Positions 1 through 40,600 of a DNA stretch of 64,000 nucleotides are shown here, in pieces (the first letter of the stretch is position 1; every line of letters starts with the position of its first letter). Origin of the DNA: Sebastes aleutianus (taxonomy: Eukaryota; Chordata; Actinopteri; Perciformes; Sebastidae); NCBI GenBank assembly GCA_916700875.1, contig CAKAKS010000072.1, positions 36,462,320 to 36,526,319 on the forward strand. The letters run 5' to 3'. The position numbers were made by a program, and so were the translations under genes. Under the pieces are notes generated by a model. It saw nothing but the letters and a program-made list of their open reading frames with translations, ran no database searches and was not told the origin of the DNA.

Positions 1-593
1 GAATGTAATTTCATTCCACCACTGGGAAGGAGTAGATAAAAAAATCCTATTGATATTTTAATTATCAAAAATTATTCAACTCCTAGGGCTGGTCCATCAG
101 TGGTCGCTATTAGCAACAGATGGAGCATTTCATCCGTATTGTCTTCAGTTCAGGTCATTAATAACAATACAGATCAAAATGTCAGGTTAGATTTCTATGT
201 TAGGATGTGAATAAACCAGGAATAATCAAGCAAATTAATAATTAATTTGTGAATTATTATTTTTCACACGCTCAACGGGAGAAACTAGGAGGAGTTTATT
301 TGCCGTTGCTAGGAGATGCTGATGACGAGCTGCGTCAAGTTGGACATAATTAAAACCGGAATATCGATAACAAGCCCTTCAAAATAAAAGCGGGTAAAAC
401 TTGATATATGTCAAGTAATAATAAAAAAAAAAGAAGTAAAACTGAACAAAGAACTCTGCAACGCAAACATATTTTCAGACACGATATGAATCTGAAGGCC
501 TGCAAATTATTTGTTTTTATTGGAACAATACAGTTGTTTTCACATAAAACATTGTACCGGATGTATATTTGAATTATGTGGCCTCATTATTTG
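1..593. other. AT-rich 5' flank, no gene seen
   Basis: No open reading frame with recognisable protein content, no tRNA-like structure and no clear repeat boundary were found here. It is AT-rich sequence that precedes dispersed repeats. Confidence 0.5.
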
Positions 594-1010
594 TAGGGAT
601 GCACCGATCCAACCTTTTCAGTTTCCTGATACCGATAGCGATACCTGGGCTTTGGGTATCAGCCGATACCGAGTACCGAGCCGATACCAATGTTTAATGA
701 ATAAGCTTTATGCCTCACTGTGTTGAAGTGACTGAGATCATTCTTTTATGTGTAAAAAAACATCAGACTTGACTTAAACATTGCTTTCTAACTTTGTAAA
801 ACAAAATGTGACCAACGAATACATAGATATGAATTTATTTAATTGTTCTTTTATATTAAATAATAAATCGTACCCCAACAAGTTGGTAAAAAATCTTCAA
901 AATTAACAGGAATTGCAATTCAATCTTTTAATGCTGCAACAAATTGGTAAAAACTTAAACACTAATACAAAATTCCAGTATATAATGTGTATAGTATATA
1001 TACTAAATTG
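594..1010 (-). repeat. Dispersed 'GGGATGCACCGATA' repeat, copy 1
   Basis: It begins with gggatgcaccgat and runs through GGTATCAGCCGATACC-type palindromic text into an AT-rich body. The same family occurs in the opposite arrangement at 44,041-44,535, sharing segments such as the pair taagtcaagcctgatgtt / aacatcagacttgactta. This looks like a non-autonomous DNA transposon (hAT-like termini), but no target duplication was identified. Boundaries are approximate. Confidence 0.5.
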
Positions 1011-1118
1011 ATATCTATGAATATGTTAATTTCATATAAAAATATCTATGTAAAATATGAAACAAATCAAAACAAAAGCAGACAATACTCAGTGAAAACA
1101 ATTGCACACTGAGGTGAG

Positions 1119-1852
1119 GTGTATTTTGTAACTTCTTACATGTATAAATCAATCCGGGTCGGTTTCCCATGCGCGCTCGCGTGTGGCTACGCTGTTCAGA
1201 CAAGACTCCAACACAAACTACACGGAAGCACCAAAACCGCAAAGTTATATCTAGTGAAGCCCGTCTTGCAAAACAATGTTGGCCGCGGTCGGAGGACCCG
1301 GAGGAGACCGTAGCTTTGGTCTCCAGGGCCGGAGTCTCTGCTGTACTCTGCTCCTCTGCCTGCCTTCACTCAGCTCGCTCCACCTCACGTGGATGCGCGC
1401 ACACTACACACTGCAGAAGACTTCGTAGCTCTGAGAATATCTAGTGAACGTTCGTGCAGAAATAACTGCTGCAGCTCCTCCAGACCAACAGAGGTTTCCC
1501 GTGTCTTGCGAAGTGACGGGGCTCCGCAGCAAGAAACGTTATCGTCTCCGACCAGGTGCCGGTGTCTCCCTCCGACCGCGGTCTGGAGGCTGAAGCAGGA
1601 AAAGCCAACACCAGGATCAGCATTGATTCATGGAGAGACCTTCGTCTGGTCAGCTAACATTACTGCCAAGCAGGTGAAATATAGAGTGATATTGTGCTTT
1701 TAGCTGACGTGTGTCGCCTCACTGTTTTGAGTAATGCTCGTTCATGTCTATGTAGAGCGAGCACAAGCGCGAGCACGACGCTGACTTTCGTTGACTTAAC
1801 GGCCACAGGTGTCGCTGTTAACAAGCATTTCTAATTCTTACAAATAGTCCCA
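1119..1852 (+). mobile_element. piggyBac-like MITE, degraded copy
   Basis: The body (ctctgagaatatctagtgaa, then the segment around 1,620-1,690, then ggccacaggtgtcgctgtta) matches the better-preserved element at 33,821-34,505 over almost its full length. The right end ttacaaatagtccca is followed directly by TTAA at 1,853-1,856. The left terminus is eroded and only a ttgtaactt-like piece remains. The element is non-coding; the open frames inside it are incidental. Confidence 0.6.
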
Positions 1853-1856
1853 TTAA

Positions 1857-2407
1857 TGTATTATAATTGATTCAAAGATCTGGAACCAGGCTGCTCTAGT
1901 CCAACAAATGAGGCTTTTATTCTGAAAAGCCTCGCCAGCTGGTGCCCGGTCTGGTCTGCTGTTGATTGAATGGTTGTGATCCAAACACTCACTACAGTCA
2001 GTCAGACGGCTCCTGGATGCTGAGCAGGATTACAGCTCAGCAGGAGAGCTGCTCCGGCTTTGTTTTCCTCTCCCAACATTTAAAACTACTTCTGTTTTAT
2101 TTCTAAACGCTGTTTCCTGCACACCTCCTGCAGATATCCTCCGAAAGCAGCATCTATTTCTCCTTCTTCTTCTTCTTCTCTCCAGAGGAATCAGACCGGA
2201 GACAGAGAGAGAGAAAGGCCCGCTGGTCCACTGCAACAGGTCGAGGAGCAGCTGAAATATAAATAACAATAATGATGAACCTAATGTGAATGAAGCGGAC
2301 AGAGGAGAGAGACACACCGCAGAGGAAGAGGAGGAGGAGGAGGAGGAGGAGGATGGTTTGATGGTTTCAGCTGCAGTCTGGATGCGACAGAGAGGAAAAC
2401 TGCCAAC
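1857..2407 (+). promoter_or_regulatory. Presumed tp53bp2 promoter and 5' leader
   Basis: This stretch lies between the last repeat and the ATG. It contains a pyrimidine-rich block (about 2,155-2,180), a purine-rich (AGG)n block (2,329-2,352) and two short upstream ORFs (2,272-2,289 and 2,290-2,361). No TATA box could be assigned and the transcription start was not located. Assignment as leader/promoter is by position only. Confidence 0.4.
2290..2361 (+). other. Upstream ORF with oligo-arginine tail
   Basis: This ATG-initiated frame of 23 codons ends in TGA, 46 nt before the main tp53bp2 ATG. Eight consecutive AGG codons (2,329-2,352) encode Arg, so the predicted peptide ends in K-(R)8-M-V. 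A second tiny uORF (2,272-2,289, five codons) abuts it. Whether either lies in the mature leader depends on the unmapped transcription start. Confidence 0.35.
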
Positions 2408-32088
<29,681 letters not shown>

Positions 32089-32598
32089 CTGACGGCTGAC
32101 GAATCCTTCAAAAGACCAAAATGTTGTGAGAAGGAGTAAAAACCTCTGGACTCGAGGTCGTTGTTAAAAAGGAGAGACAGATGTTTTCTGAACTGCCACT
32201 GGACCTGTTTGGTTTTTCAACCTCAGCACAAAGAATGTCACAATGAACTGTCGGAGAGACAGAAGAAACAATATTTCATCTGCATCCTGTGGTAAAGTGA
32301 ACAGATTATCAGTTTACCAAAATTCATCAGCAGATATTTGACTTTTGCCAATGAGTCATGTGATTTTTTTTTTTCCCTTGATAGCCTCCGACAGAGCCGT
32401 CATGAGGCGTCAGGGAGCCTCAAAAACAAAATGTGAAATTTTGTTTTGGGTTCATCTTGTAATTCTTTTTTTTCTAATTTAAGATTTCATTTTATTTTAC
32501 TGAGTAGCAACAGTTAACATAAAGACAGGAAATGTGGAGAGAGAAAGAGGGGTGACGACATGCAACAAATGTCCCAAAGGTTGGTTGGTTTTGTCATT

Positions 32599-32604
32599 AA
32601 TAAA
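32599..32604 (+). terminator. Candidate tp53bp2 poly(A) signal
   Basis: AATAAA lies about 510 nt after the stop codon. It would give a short 3' UTR. More distal signals may also be used. Confidence 0.45.
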
Positions 32605-32950
32605 GTATTTAAAGGTCCAATCCCTTTGTTTTGTTACAGCATCCACTAGTTTCACCAAATGTAGCAAATATTGGAATTATAACACAAATTAAGGTGTTGT
32701 TATACAAAATATGGAGTTCTAACAGCCTGTAATTCTTATGTACTTGATTAAGTATTGTTATGACACGGCTTTGTTGAATACTCGATTCTGATTGGTCAAT
32801 CACAGCGCTCTACGGTTTGTTATTTCTTTATAGCAGACCGTTGCTATGTATAACAGACCGTTGCTATGGGCGCAGTTCTGATGTCGGACTCTGGAGGACT
32901 GTTTTTATGTGAAATTATTGATTTTTTAAGTAATTAGCCGTATAATAAGC

Positions 32951-33055
32951 AGGATAATGTACAGCTAGCGGGTCATTGTTGTGAAATAAATCCCGACAGG
33001 ACGATGTGGCAGATGTTTATTTCACAACAATGACCCGTTCACTGCACATTATCCC
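32951..33055. mobile_element. Foldback element (about 40-bp arms)
   Basis: The left arm 32,951-32,990 (ending cattgttgtgaaataaa) and right arm 33,016-33,055 (starting tttatttcacaacaatg) are near-perfect inverted repeats around a 25-nt loop. It has MITE-like foldback structure and no coding content. Confidence 0.7.
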
Positions 33056-33077
33056 TTACGTGTTGTACGGAGCCCCA

Positions 33078-33300
33078 AAGTCCTCAAAAAGTTTTTCATA
33101 TGCACAAGATAGTAACTTTTGTGAACGAGATAATAACTTGTGTGAACAAGTTTGTGATTTGAGAGAACAACTTAATTGACTTGCGTGAACAAGATAGGAA
33201 CTTGTGGGAACAAAATAGTGACAAAATAGTAACTTTTGCAGCAGGTTTGTGACTTGAGGGAACAAGATAATACATTTTGCAAACAAGATAAAAAAAATAA
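33078..33300 (+). repeat. Degenerate ~20-bp minisatellite
   Basis: It repeats variants of aacaagatagtaacttgtg. A shorter tract of the same unit occurs at 36,225-36,295. Confidence 0.6.
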
Positions 33301-33820
33301 CCTTTTGTTTCTTTGGGGCTCTGTAGTACAGATAATGTTTCACCAGGTTTTTTTATTTTTTAAATATTAATTGTAGCCAGTTTTTGTTTTGCACTTTTGC
33401 AGATTTGATTAAATCCAGCTCGGGCCTCAGACAGGCTCGACTCAGTGTGAACAGGCTGCCATTTGTTACGGTTAGTTTGATATTTACATCACTAATGTTC
33501 CCCAAACACATACAGGATCTGGGTTAAGGAAAAGCACTTGTTTTGAAAGAGTATGAAATGGTTTTGGGTTTGTCTGGTTTTTAAATTGTTGTTTTAAAAG
33601 TTTATTTACAAGAGTAAAGTCAGAAAAAGATTTTGTTTTACTTTTCATTAAATTCTTAAAAATATCAGCAGATATGATATAGTGAAAATTAAAAATCTGT
33701 CTTTTTTTGTGCCGAAACTGAGGACTTAATTACAAACTCCTGAAATGTGGAAGCTCAGTATTTTTTCTAATATACCGGTAGATTTTTTCATTTTCCAAAT
33801 TAAAAGCCTATTCAGCTTAA

Positions 33821-34505
33821 AGGGACTATTTGTAACTTTGTACGCGCATAAATGTAGCGGGTCGTCACACATGCGCGCTCGCATATGCGCGTTCGCGTGT
33901 AGCCGCTGTACCCTCCTCCTCTGCCTGCTCGCCTTCACTCAGACAGCTCAGCTCGCTCCACCTCTAGACGTGAACGCGCGTTCACTCCACACTGCAGAAG
34001 AGTTAGTTTAGCTCTGAGAATATCTAGTGAATGTACAGGGGACGTTTGTGCAGAAATAACTGCTGCAGCTCCTCCAGACCAACAGAGGTTTTCCGTGTCT
34101 TGGGAAGTAACGGAGCTCTACAGAGATTTACGTTGTCTTCTCGTTACCGACCGGGTGCCGGTGTCTCCTCTGCTCTCTCTGGCTGCGGGTGGAGAGAGCA
34201 GGGAGACACGGTGCAGAGCCCAGCTGCCTCAGCCTGCACTTAGGCAGGAAAAGCCAACACTAGGATCAGATCTAAATCATGTTCATGGAGAGACCTTCGT
34301 CTGGTCAGCTAACATTACTGCCAAGCAGCTGAAATATAGAGTGATATTGTGGTTTTAGCTGACGTGTGTCGCCTCACTGTTTTGAGTGATGCTCGTTCAG
34401 GTATATTGAGAGCGAGCAAGCGCGAGCCAGACGCTGACTTTCGTTGATTTCACGGCCACAGGTGTCGCTGTTAAGAAGCATTTCTGAAAGTTACAAATAG
34501 TCCCT
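33821..34505 (+). mobile_element. piggyBac-like MITE with TTAA target duplication
   Basis: The left end agggactatttgtaacttt and the right end (complement of the same 19 bases) are exact inverted repeats. Both are flanked outside by TTAA (33,817-33,820 and 34,506-34,509). At 685 bp without a transposase frame it must be mobilised in trans. A degraded copy lies at 1,119-1,852. Confidence 0.75.
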
Positions 34506-34559
34506 TTAAATTGACTCCAAAGATGTCTTTAAATCACAGGATGCAAGTTCTGTTTTGTT

Positions 34560-34640
34560 CACTTTTGATTTAGCCAGGCTAGCAGTTGCCACCTGCTTCC
34601 AGTCTTTGTGCTAAGCTAAGCTAAGCTAAACACATCCTGG
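34560..34640. repeat. Short dispersed repeat (ctgcttccagtctttgtgct)
   Basis: It includes tgctaagctaagctaagcta. A complementary relative occurs at 18,785-18,855 (tagcacaaagactggaagca). Common UTR/intron-type debris of unknown origin. Confidence 0.5.
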
Positions 34641-34882
34641 ACCTCTCTCTGTTCTGGACACGGATATGAAACTGATATCTTCATGTCTCACTCTGGGGAA
34701 GATGGGGAACGGGACGATTTTTCAAAAATAAACAAATAATTCACACCTTCTGTCCTCACGGCTCCATTTTTACGTCCTGCATAAATATAAATAATAACAG
34801 AAGGAATCTATTTCAGTCATGTTGTTTCAACCGTTTATTTATTAGAAGGACAGTCAGGAAAAACAAACTGATAAATCCACTC

Positions 34883-34888
34883 TTTATT
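34883..34888 (-). terminator. Candidate distal gtpbp2 poly(A) signal
   Basis: On the - strand AATAAA lies about 2.6 kb beyond the gtpbp2 stop. Other - strand AATAAA motifs lie at 34,834-34,843. The region 34,890-37,464 has no other gene on this strand and may be 3' UTR. Transcript extent is inferred only. Confidence 0.3.
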
Positions 34889-35024
34889 AAATTTGCAGCT
34901 GTTTTGTGTCAGACGGTCGTCTCACACTTTGACCTCTCAGCTCAGCGTCCACGTCGTCATCGTTCTGCAGAATCGGCCGACGCAGATCAACACTGCGGAT
35001 CTGCTCACTGGCTTCAACACACAT
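34887..35024 (-). other. Small ORF (45 aa) ending at a poly(A) signal
   Basis: It starts ATG-Cys-Val-Glu-Ala, has acidic and basic segments (QNDDDVDAEL, RRPSDTKQ), and its TAA overlaps AATAAA. The composition looks protein-like for such a short frame, but no family was recognised. It could be part of a long gtpbp2 3' UTR or a terminal exon of an unseen gene. Confidence 0.2.
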
Positions 35025-37464
35025 GCAGAATCAGAATACAAAGTGCAAAGAACTCCATTTGAACAGTAAGCAGTTTCAAATGCTACACAGGATCCATGGA
35101 AAGTACATTCGATATTTAGGTTTACAATTGCACAGAACCTCAGAAAAAATAAAATTAAAAACAATTTCAACACTGGATATATTATTTTATACTTTAAATG
35201 AGAAGATTAAGAGGTTTTTTTTCTGCCAGTCAAAGAGCATGCAGGTTATGTTTAGCTGCAATAAGCTGCCTGGTACATCAAACCTTCTAAACATGAACGG
35301 ATAATCAGAACAAACTGGAAACCAAGATACAAATATTTCAGTGTCAGTCATTTGTAAATGCAGATATTGAATGTACAGGCTTCAACAGTTCAAAAACAAC
35401 TCGAGCTAAAGAGCTGAACAGACGGCATGAATCTCAACAAAGTGAACGTACAGTAAGGCTGTAAAGTAGAAAACCAACGCTTTTTGTCCAAAAACATTGT
35501 TCAGCTGCATTGTTTTATTTAATAATACATTTATCTGAACGGCTCCCTCCAATATTTCATCAATGCATCAACCTCCCAAATTGTGGTTTATTATTTATTA
35601 TGGACTGGTTATTAATACCAGGCTGAATTGAGAAAAAAAAAGGGGGGAAACATCAACTGGTTTCTGTCTGTAAGTGATCCAGAGCCACGCTGGACTGGAC
35701 AGAAGGGATTCGTCATAATGATTAAAAGTAAATAAAGTGCAAAAGAACGGAGCATAATAGAATGAGGTGGTTTTTTTTCAGATTGCGGTATTCAACTCAT
35801 AGACTTCTAACCCCGAATCACATGAGTCTGAACTCTTGTGGCCTGTTTGGAGCCCTGCAGGTGTCAAGAGTCATTTTGTTTTAACTTGTGCACACAAATA
35901 AGTCATTTATGCTCTCAAATTAATCACAAGTGAGCAGAAGTAACATGCGAGCCAGCAACAATAGCCAACTCTCCAACTGGCAGTTAGCAAGCCAGCTAGC
36001 TCGGTTGCTATCCGGTTTACTGCAGTTTACTGAAGAGACGTACTTGTACCACTGGCTGCATCTTTTTTTAGCAGTTTACTGTATACTCCAGCAGAGCAGT
36101 TTTAAATTAAACTGGATTGTGTGACGCAGCTAAGATGACAGCGTTGGCGCAAATTCTCGCGTCTAATTTAACCAAAGTTGAACGCAAAGTGAAAATTAAA
36201 AATGGGGGCTTTAGTTTGACTCAAACAAGTTAGTGACTTGAAGGAACAAGATAGTAACTTGTGCAGCAAGTTAGTGACTCGTGCGGACAAGTTAAAGGGG
36301 AATTTATTTCGACGCCACAAATCTGTTATCCGGTGAAATATGTTTAAGTGTTTCTCTTCAAAATCAAAACAACACTGTCTGTGTCTAGTCTGTGTTGTTG
36401 AAACTAGTCCTGAGACGATTAGTTACTTATTAATTGACATAAAACCTTTATAATCTAATCCTAAATCACTTATCAAGGTCTCTGTTTCAGGTTAAACTTT
36501 CTCCAATGTGAGGATGTGCTGCTTTTCTCTGTTTTAGATTATTGTAAACTGAATATCTTTGAGATTTTCTGACAAAACAAGACATTTGAAGACGCCATCT
36601 TGGGCCATTTTTTCACTATTTTCTCAAATTCTATAGACCAAATGATTAACTGATTAAGCTAATATATATTTAACAGATTTATCAATAATGAAAATAAACG
36701 TTACATTCAATGTTGCTTCGCTTTATAAAAATAACCCTTTAACTGTATTTCCTACTTCTACGTTAACTTGGTGCCGATTCAAGAGCACATACTTCTTGTT
36801 TGTCCACACAAACTGACAAAATGACCCCTGACGCCCACCGTGCTCCGTGGAAAACAGCGATATATGAAGTTTATGGGCTGAAACATGCAAAAATCACCAT
36901 TATGGTCCTAAATGTGTGATGAGAAGACACCTCAGACTGTTGAAAAGAAACTACAACTCCTTCTGGGAATAATCCCCCTCTTCAGGTTTAGTTTGAGCGC
37001 GTGTGGAGATGTTGTGTTTGAGGGCAAACAGAGAGTTCAGTCCTTCCCGTGCAGCAGAGATCCAGTGTTACATCTCCTCTCCTCGTCTGACGTGCCACTT
37101 TAAAACCATTCCTCCTCAAATCCCCCCCAAAAATAATCCTGCCGTCGTCTCATGACGGCCGCACGAAGAAAAAGGAGCCTCTTAAATCAAACTGTGGCAC
37201 AACATCAGATTAAGCGTCTGTCTTAAATCCACTGAGGTCAGCCAGCTTTAACTCAAGACACGAACGTCTGCTGGGAGGAAGATGATGGTGATGATGCACT
37301 CTCTGGCAGCACAGCAGGAGCGAACGAGGACAGAAGTATAGATCCAGGACGGGAGGATTAATACGCCGACATGTGGCGGGAGAGGGAAGCCGATCAGAGA
37401 TGCACTGATGACGTCTGACCAGTCAAAGTTCTCACGGAGCTCAACATCTGTCAGATGGAGGTCT

Positions 37465-37659
37465 TTAATGCTCCTGCAGGTTCTGGTCGTGGTTCTGGTT
37501 CTGGTCGTGGTTCTGCGAGGCGGGCAGCAGGCGGGTGACATGCCCGATGCCTTTGGTGACGCCCTCTCTGAAGAGCAGCTTGGCGCCCAGTCGCAGGTAC
37601 TCGGGATGTTTGATGAAGCAGAAGCGAACCACGGCTCTCTCACCTGTACGCAGCTCGTC
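37465..37659 (-). CDS. gtpbp2: gtpbp2 exon 12 (terminal)
   Basis: Acceptor ctgcag, stop TAA at 37,465-37,467. It encodes residues 547-610: DELRTGERAVVRFCFIKHPE, YLRLGAKLLFREGVTKGIGH, then a tail with two NHDQN units made by an 18-bp DNA repeat. Confidence 0.93.
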   Translation of the reverse strand, partial: DELRTGERAVVRFCFIKHPEYLRLGAKLLFREGVTKGIGHVTRLLPASQNHDQNQNHDQNLQEH

Positions 37660-40600
37660 CTGCAGCAGAGAGAGAGGAGGTCACGTGTAGTTACATAAAG
37701 CAGCCACAAGACGGCGACCACGTGCTTCATACCATCTATTATACCGACCTTCCCATGAAGGCACTCCACAGTGGCCGTCTGCCTGACGTTGCCCACATGC
37801 ACGGTGACCTGTGACCCCCGGCGGAAGGTCTTAGCGTGGAAGAGCAGGACGATGGCGGCTTCAAACTGACAGCAGATTGTCGGGTTCATCTTGGGACTGA
37901 CCATCACCATACCCTGCAACAGCCAATCACACATCACTGTCATCACGCGCTGTCATCACACGCTGTCATCACACGCTATGACATCTCTGACTCAGCTGTA
38001 CTCTGAGCTTGATGTTTGCATGTTAACGTTTGCCGTGTTAGAAAGCTAAATGTATGTCAGTGGAAACGCTACCATGGAAACATTGTAATTTTAGCAGAAC
38101 ATGCTAACGTTATGATTACTGTTGGTGCATCACTTTGGTTCAGACTGAGCAGTCTCAACAACTGCTGGATGGATTGTCATGAACTTTGGTGATCCTCATC
38201 TAGCGCCATCATCAGGTCAACATTTGAATGTGTCCAACACTTTTATTTATGACCAAATACCTGCAGAACTAATGACATTAACGTGACATAACAAAATAAT
38301 TTAACACAAAGCCAAGAAACCGCTTACAGGGTTTTTATCTGTTCAAAATGTACCTTAAAGGATTTGTCAAGTATTTAATACTCTTATCAACATGGGAGTG
38401 GACAAATATGCCTCTTTTATGCAAATGTATGTATATATTTATTATTGGAAATCAATTAACAACACAAAATAATGACAAATATTGTCCAGAAACCCTCACA
38501 GGTACTGCATTTAGCATAAGAAATATGCTCAAATCATAACATGGCAAACTGCAGCCCAACAGGCAACAACAGCTGTCAGTGTGTCAGTGTGCTGACTTGA
38601 CTATGACTTGCCCCAAACTGCATGTGATTATCATAAAGTGGGCATGTCTGTAAAGGGGAGACTCGTGGGTACCCAGAGAACCTCCAAAATATCGATTGCA
38701 TTAATACTTTAACGCAAATTTGTTTTAACGCCACTAATTTCGTTAACGGATGTGGCTTCAATCGTACGTCCTCCTTCACCTATTTCTGTACACAGAGCTA
38801 AAGTGTCACCTGGCTTTGACGGGTGATGGACATAGACTGTATATAAGAAGTGGACGTAGTCACTGTGACGTCATCTATTGGTTTGTGGACTGTCGTTTTG
38901 AAGCCTTGAGTTTGGCATTTTGGCTGTCGCTATCTTGTTTTTTTGCAACCAGAAGGGACACGAGAGAGCTCGTACGAGCTAATTACAACCGAACGCTGAA
39001 TAAAAAGACATTTTTAGGCAACCAAGATGTTATAATTAACTTCCATGAACTGACAACACACTGTGAAAGGGTTAGACGATGAGTCACCCCCTGCTGACAC
39101 TGACAAGTTTAAGGCACTTGAACATTGGCTTCACTTCTCATACCCGGAGTTTCGCCACCTGGTGCTGGATCAGGACCACGACAACAAGATTTTCCATTTC
39201 ACGACATAAAATCATGCAGTTTTTAGGTCATGTGACCTCTAACCTTGCGCAGCAGCGAGCGGTCAAAGTTCCCCAGAGCCAGCGTGGCGGCCTGTCCGGC
39301 TCTCAGCACCCTGCAGGCCGAGCGGTTCCTCTGGATGCTGCCCACCTTCAGACGCAGGAAGCGTCCCTCGTCAGTCGGACCGACCACCAACCTCTCGCCC
39401 TCCCGACACACTCCGCTGAAATACACACGGTCAGTGTTATTACTGCAATACATGAAGTACAGTTACACTGCAGAGAGGGTGAAGTGGTAAAACCTGAAGA
39501 TTTCCAAAGAGACACATTATGAGTTTATTTAGGAGACAAGTTTACTGTATTAACTCTTAAATGACTAACAACCTAAAAAGAGAAGCTCAAGTGAAACCAC
39601 CGGGAGATAATTAGTGTTTTATTTCCAACATATTTAATTCCATTTTTATTTTAGTATTATTGTAATTGGCTGGTTTTATTTGCCTCCTGAAATGTTTTAA
39701 TCCAGGTTCAACCAGATAATACATAAAGTTTATTATTATTATTATTATTATTATTATCATTATTATTATTATCATTATTATTATTATTATTTAATTATTA
39801 TATGTATGATGGAGTATTAGGGTCACAAATCTGAGATTTCAAGAATAAAATTGTAAAATTGAGAGCAAAGTTGAAATATTATGAGAATATAAAATACATT
39901 TCATGTAAATTGTGATGTAAGATTACAAATTAATCTCATTATATTTCAACTTTTTCCGCATACAATTACCACTTTATTCTCTAAATATTTAACCTTTATT
40001 CTAAAAATGTCCGATTTCTTTTCCCCTCACAGCGGCTCTGACACTCATCTTATAAATGTAGCTTTAATGTGCAGCAAGAAAATGAAATGGCAAGAATTAA
40101 TTACCAAGTATAAATCATTACGGGATCCAAAAAAGTAACTGTAATCTCTTTGAGATTAATTGTTGGATTGATTATCGGACAAACACGGATAATTAATGAT
40201 GTTGTGTTGTTTCCTTCTTTAAGACATTTTTAAGAGCCATGTATTGTATTTGTGGTATTTTATCTGTGTTAGGTGTAATATGCCTCCAAGCACTAGGGGG
40301 TGTATGGTGTAGGCAGAGGCCGGTCTCAGGCAGCTCATTGAGGCCACATGCCAGCTATCACAGGTGCAGCTGATCAGGAGAAGCAAACAGTTTTTGACTG
40401 TTCTCTGAGGAGATCGTCTCCTGTGTTTTGTGCTCTATTGTGTTTCGTATGAGGTTATTTTGTGTTTATCAAAGGATATCGTGTGCTGTTTTGTCTCAAC
40501 CAAGAGATTAAAACGTATTAGAAGTGACGGACACGGATGGACATCATGGGTAAATAAACGCCATGCTATAAAGTATTGGAAAGCTGTATATTGTTTGTTC

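Noticed and set aside
1119..1703. Overlapping ORFs of 64-104 residues near the window start
   Set aside because: They lie in the piggyBac-like MITE, and the equivalent frames are broken differently in the second copy.
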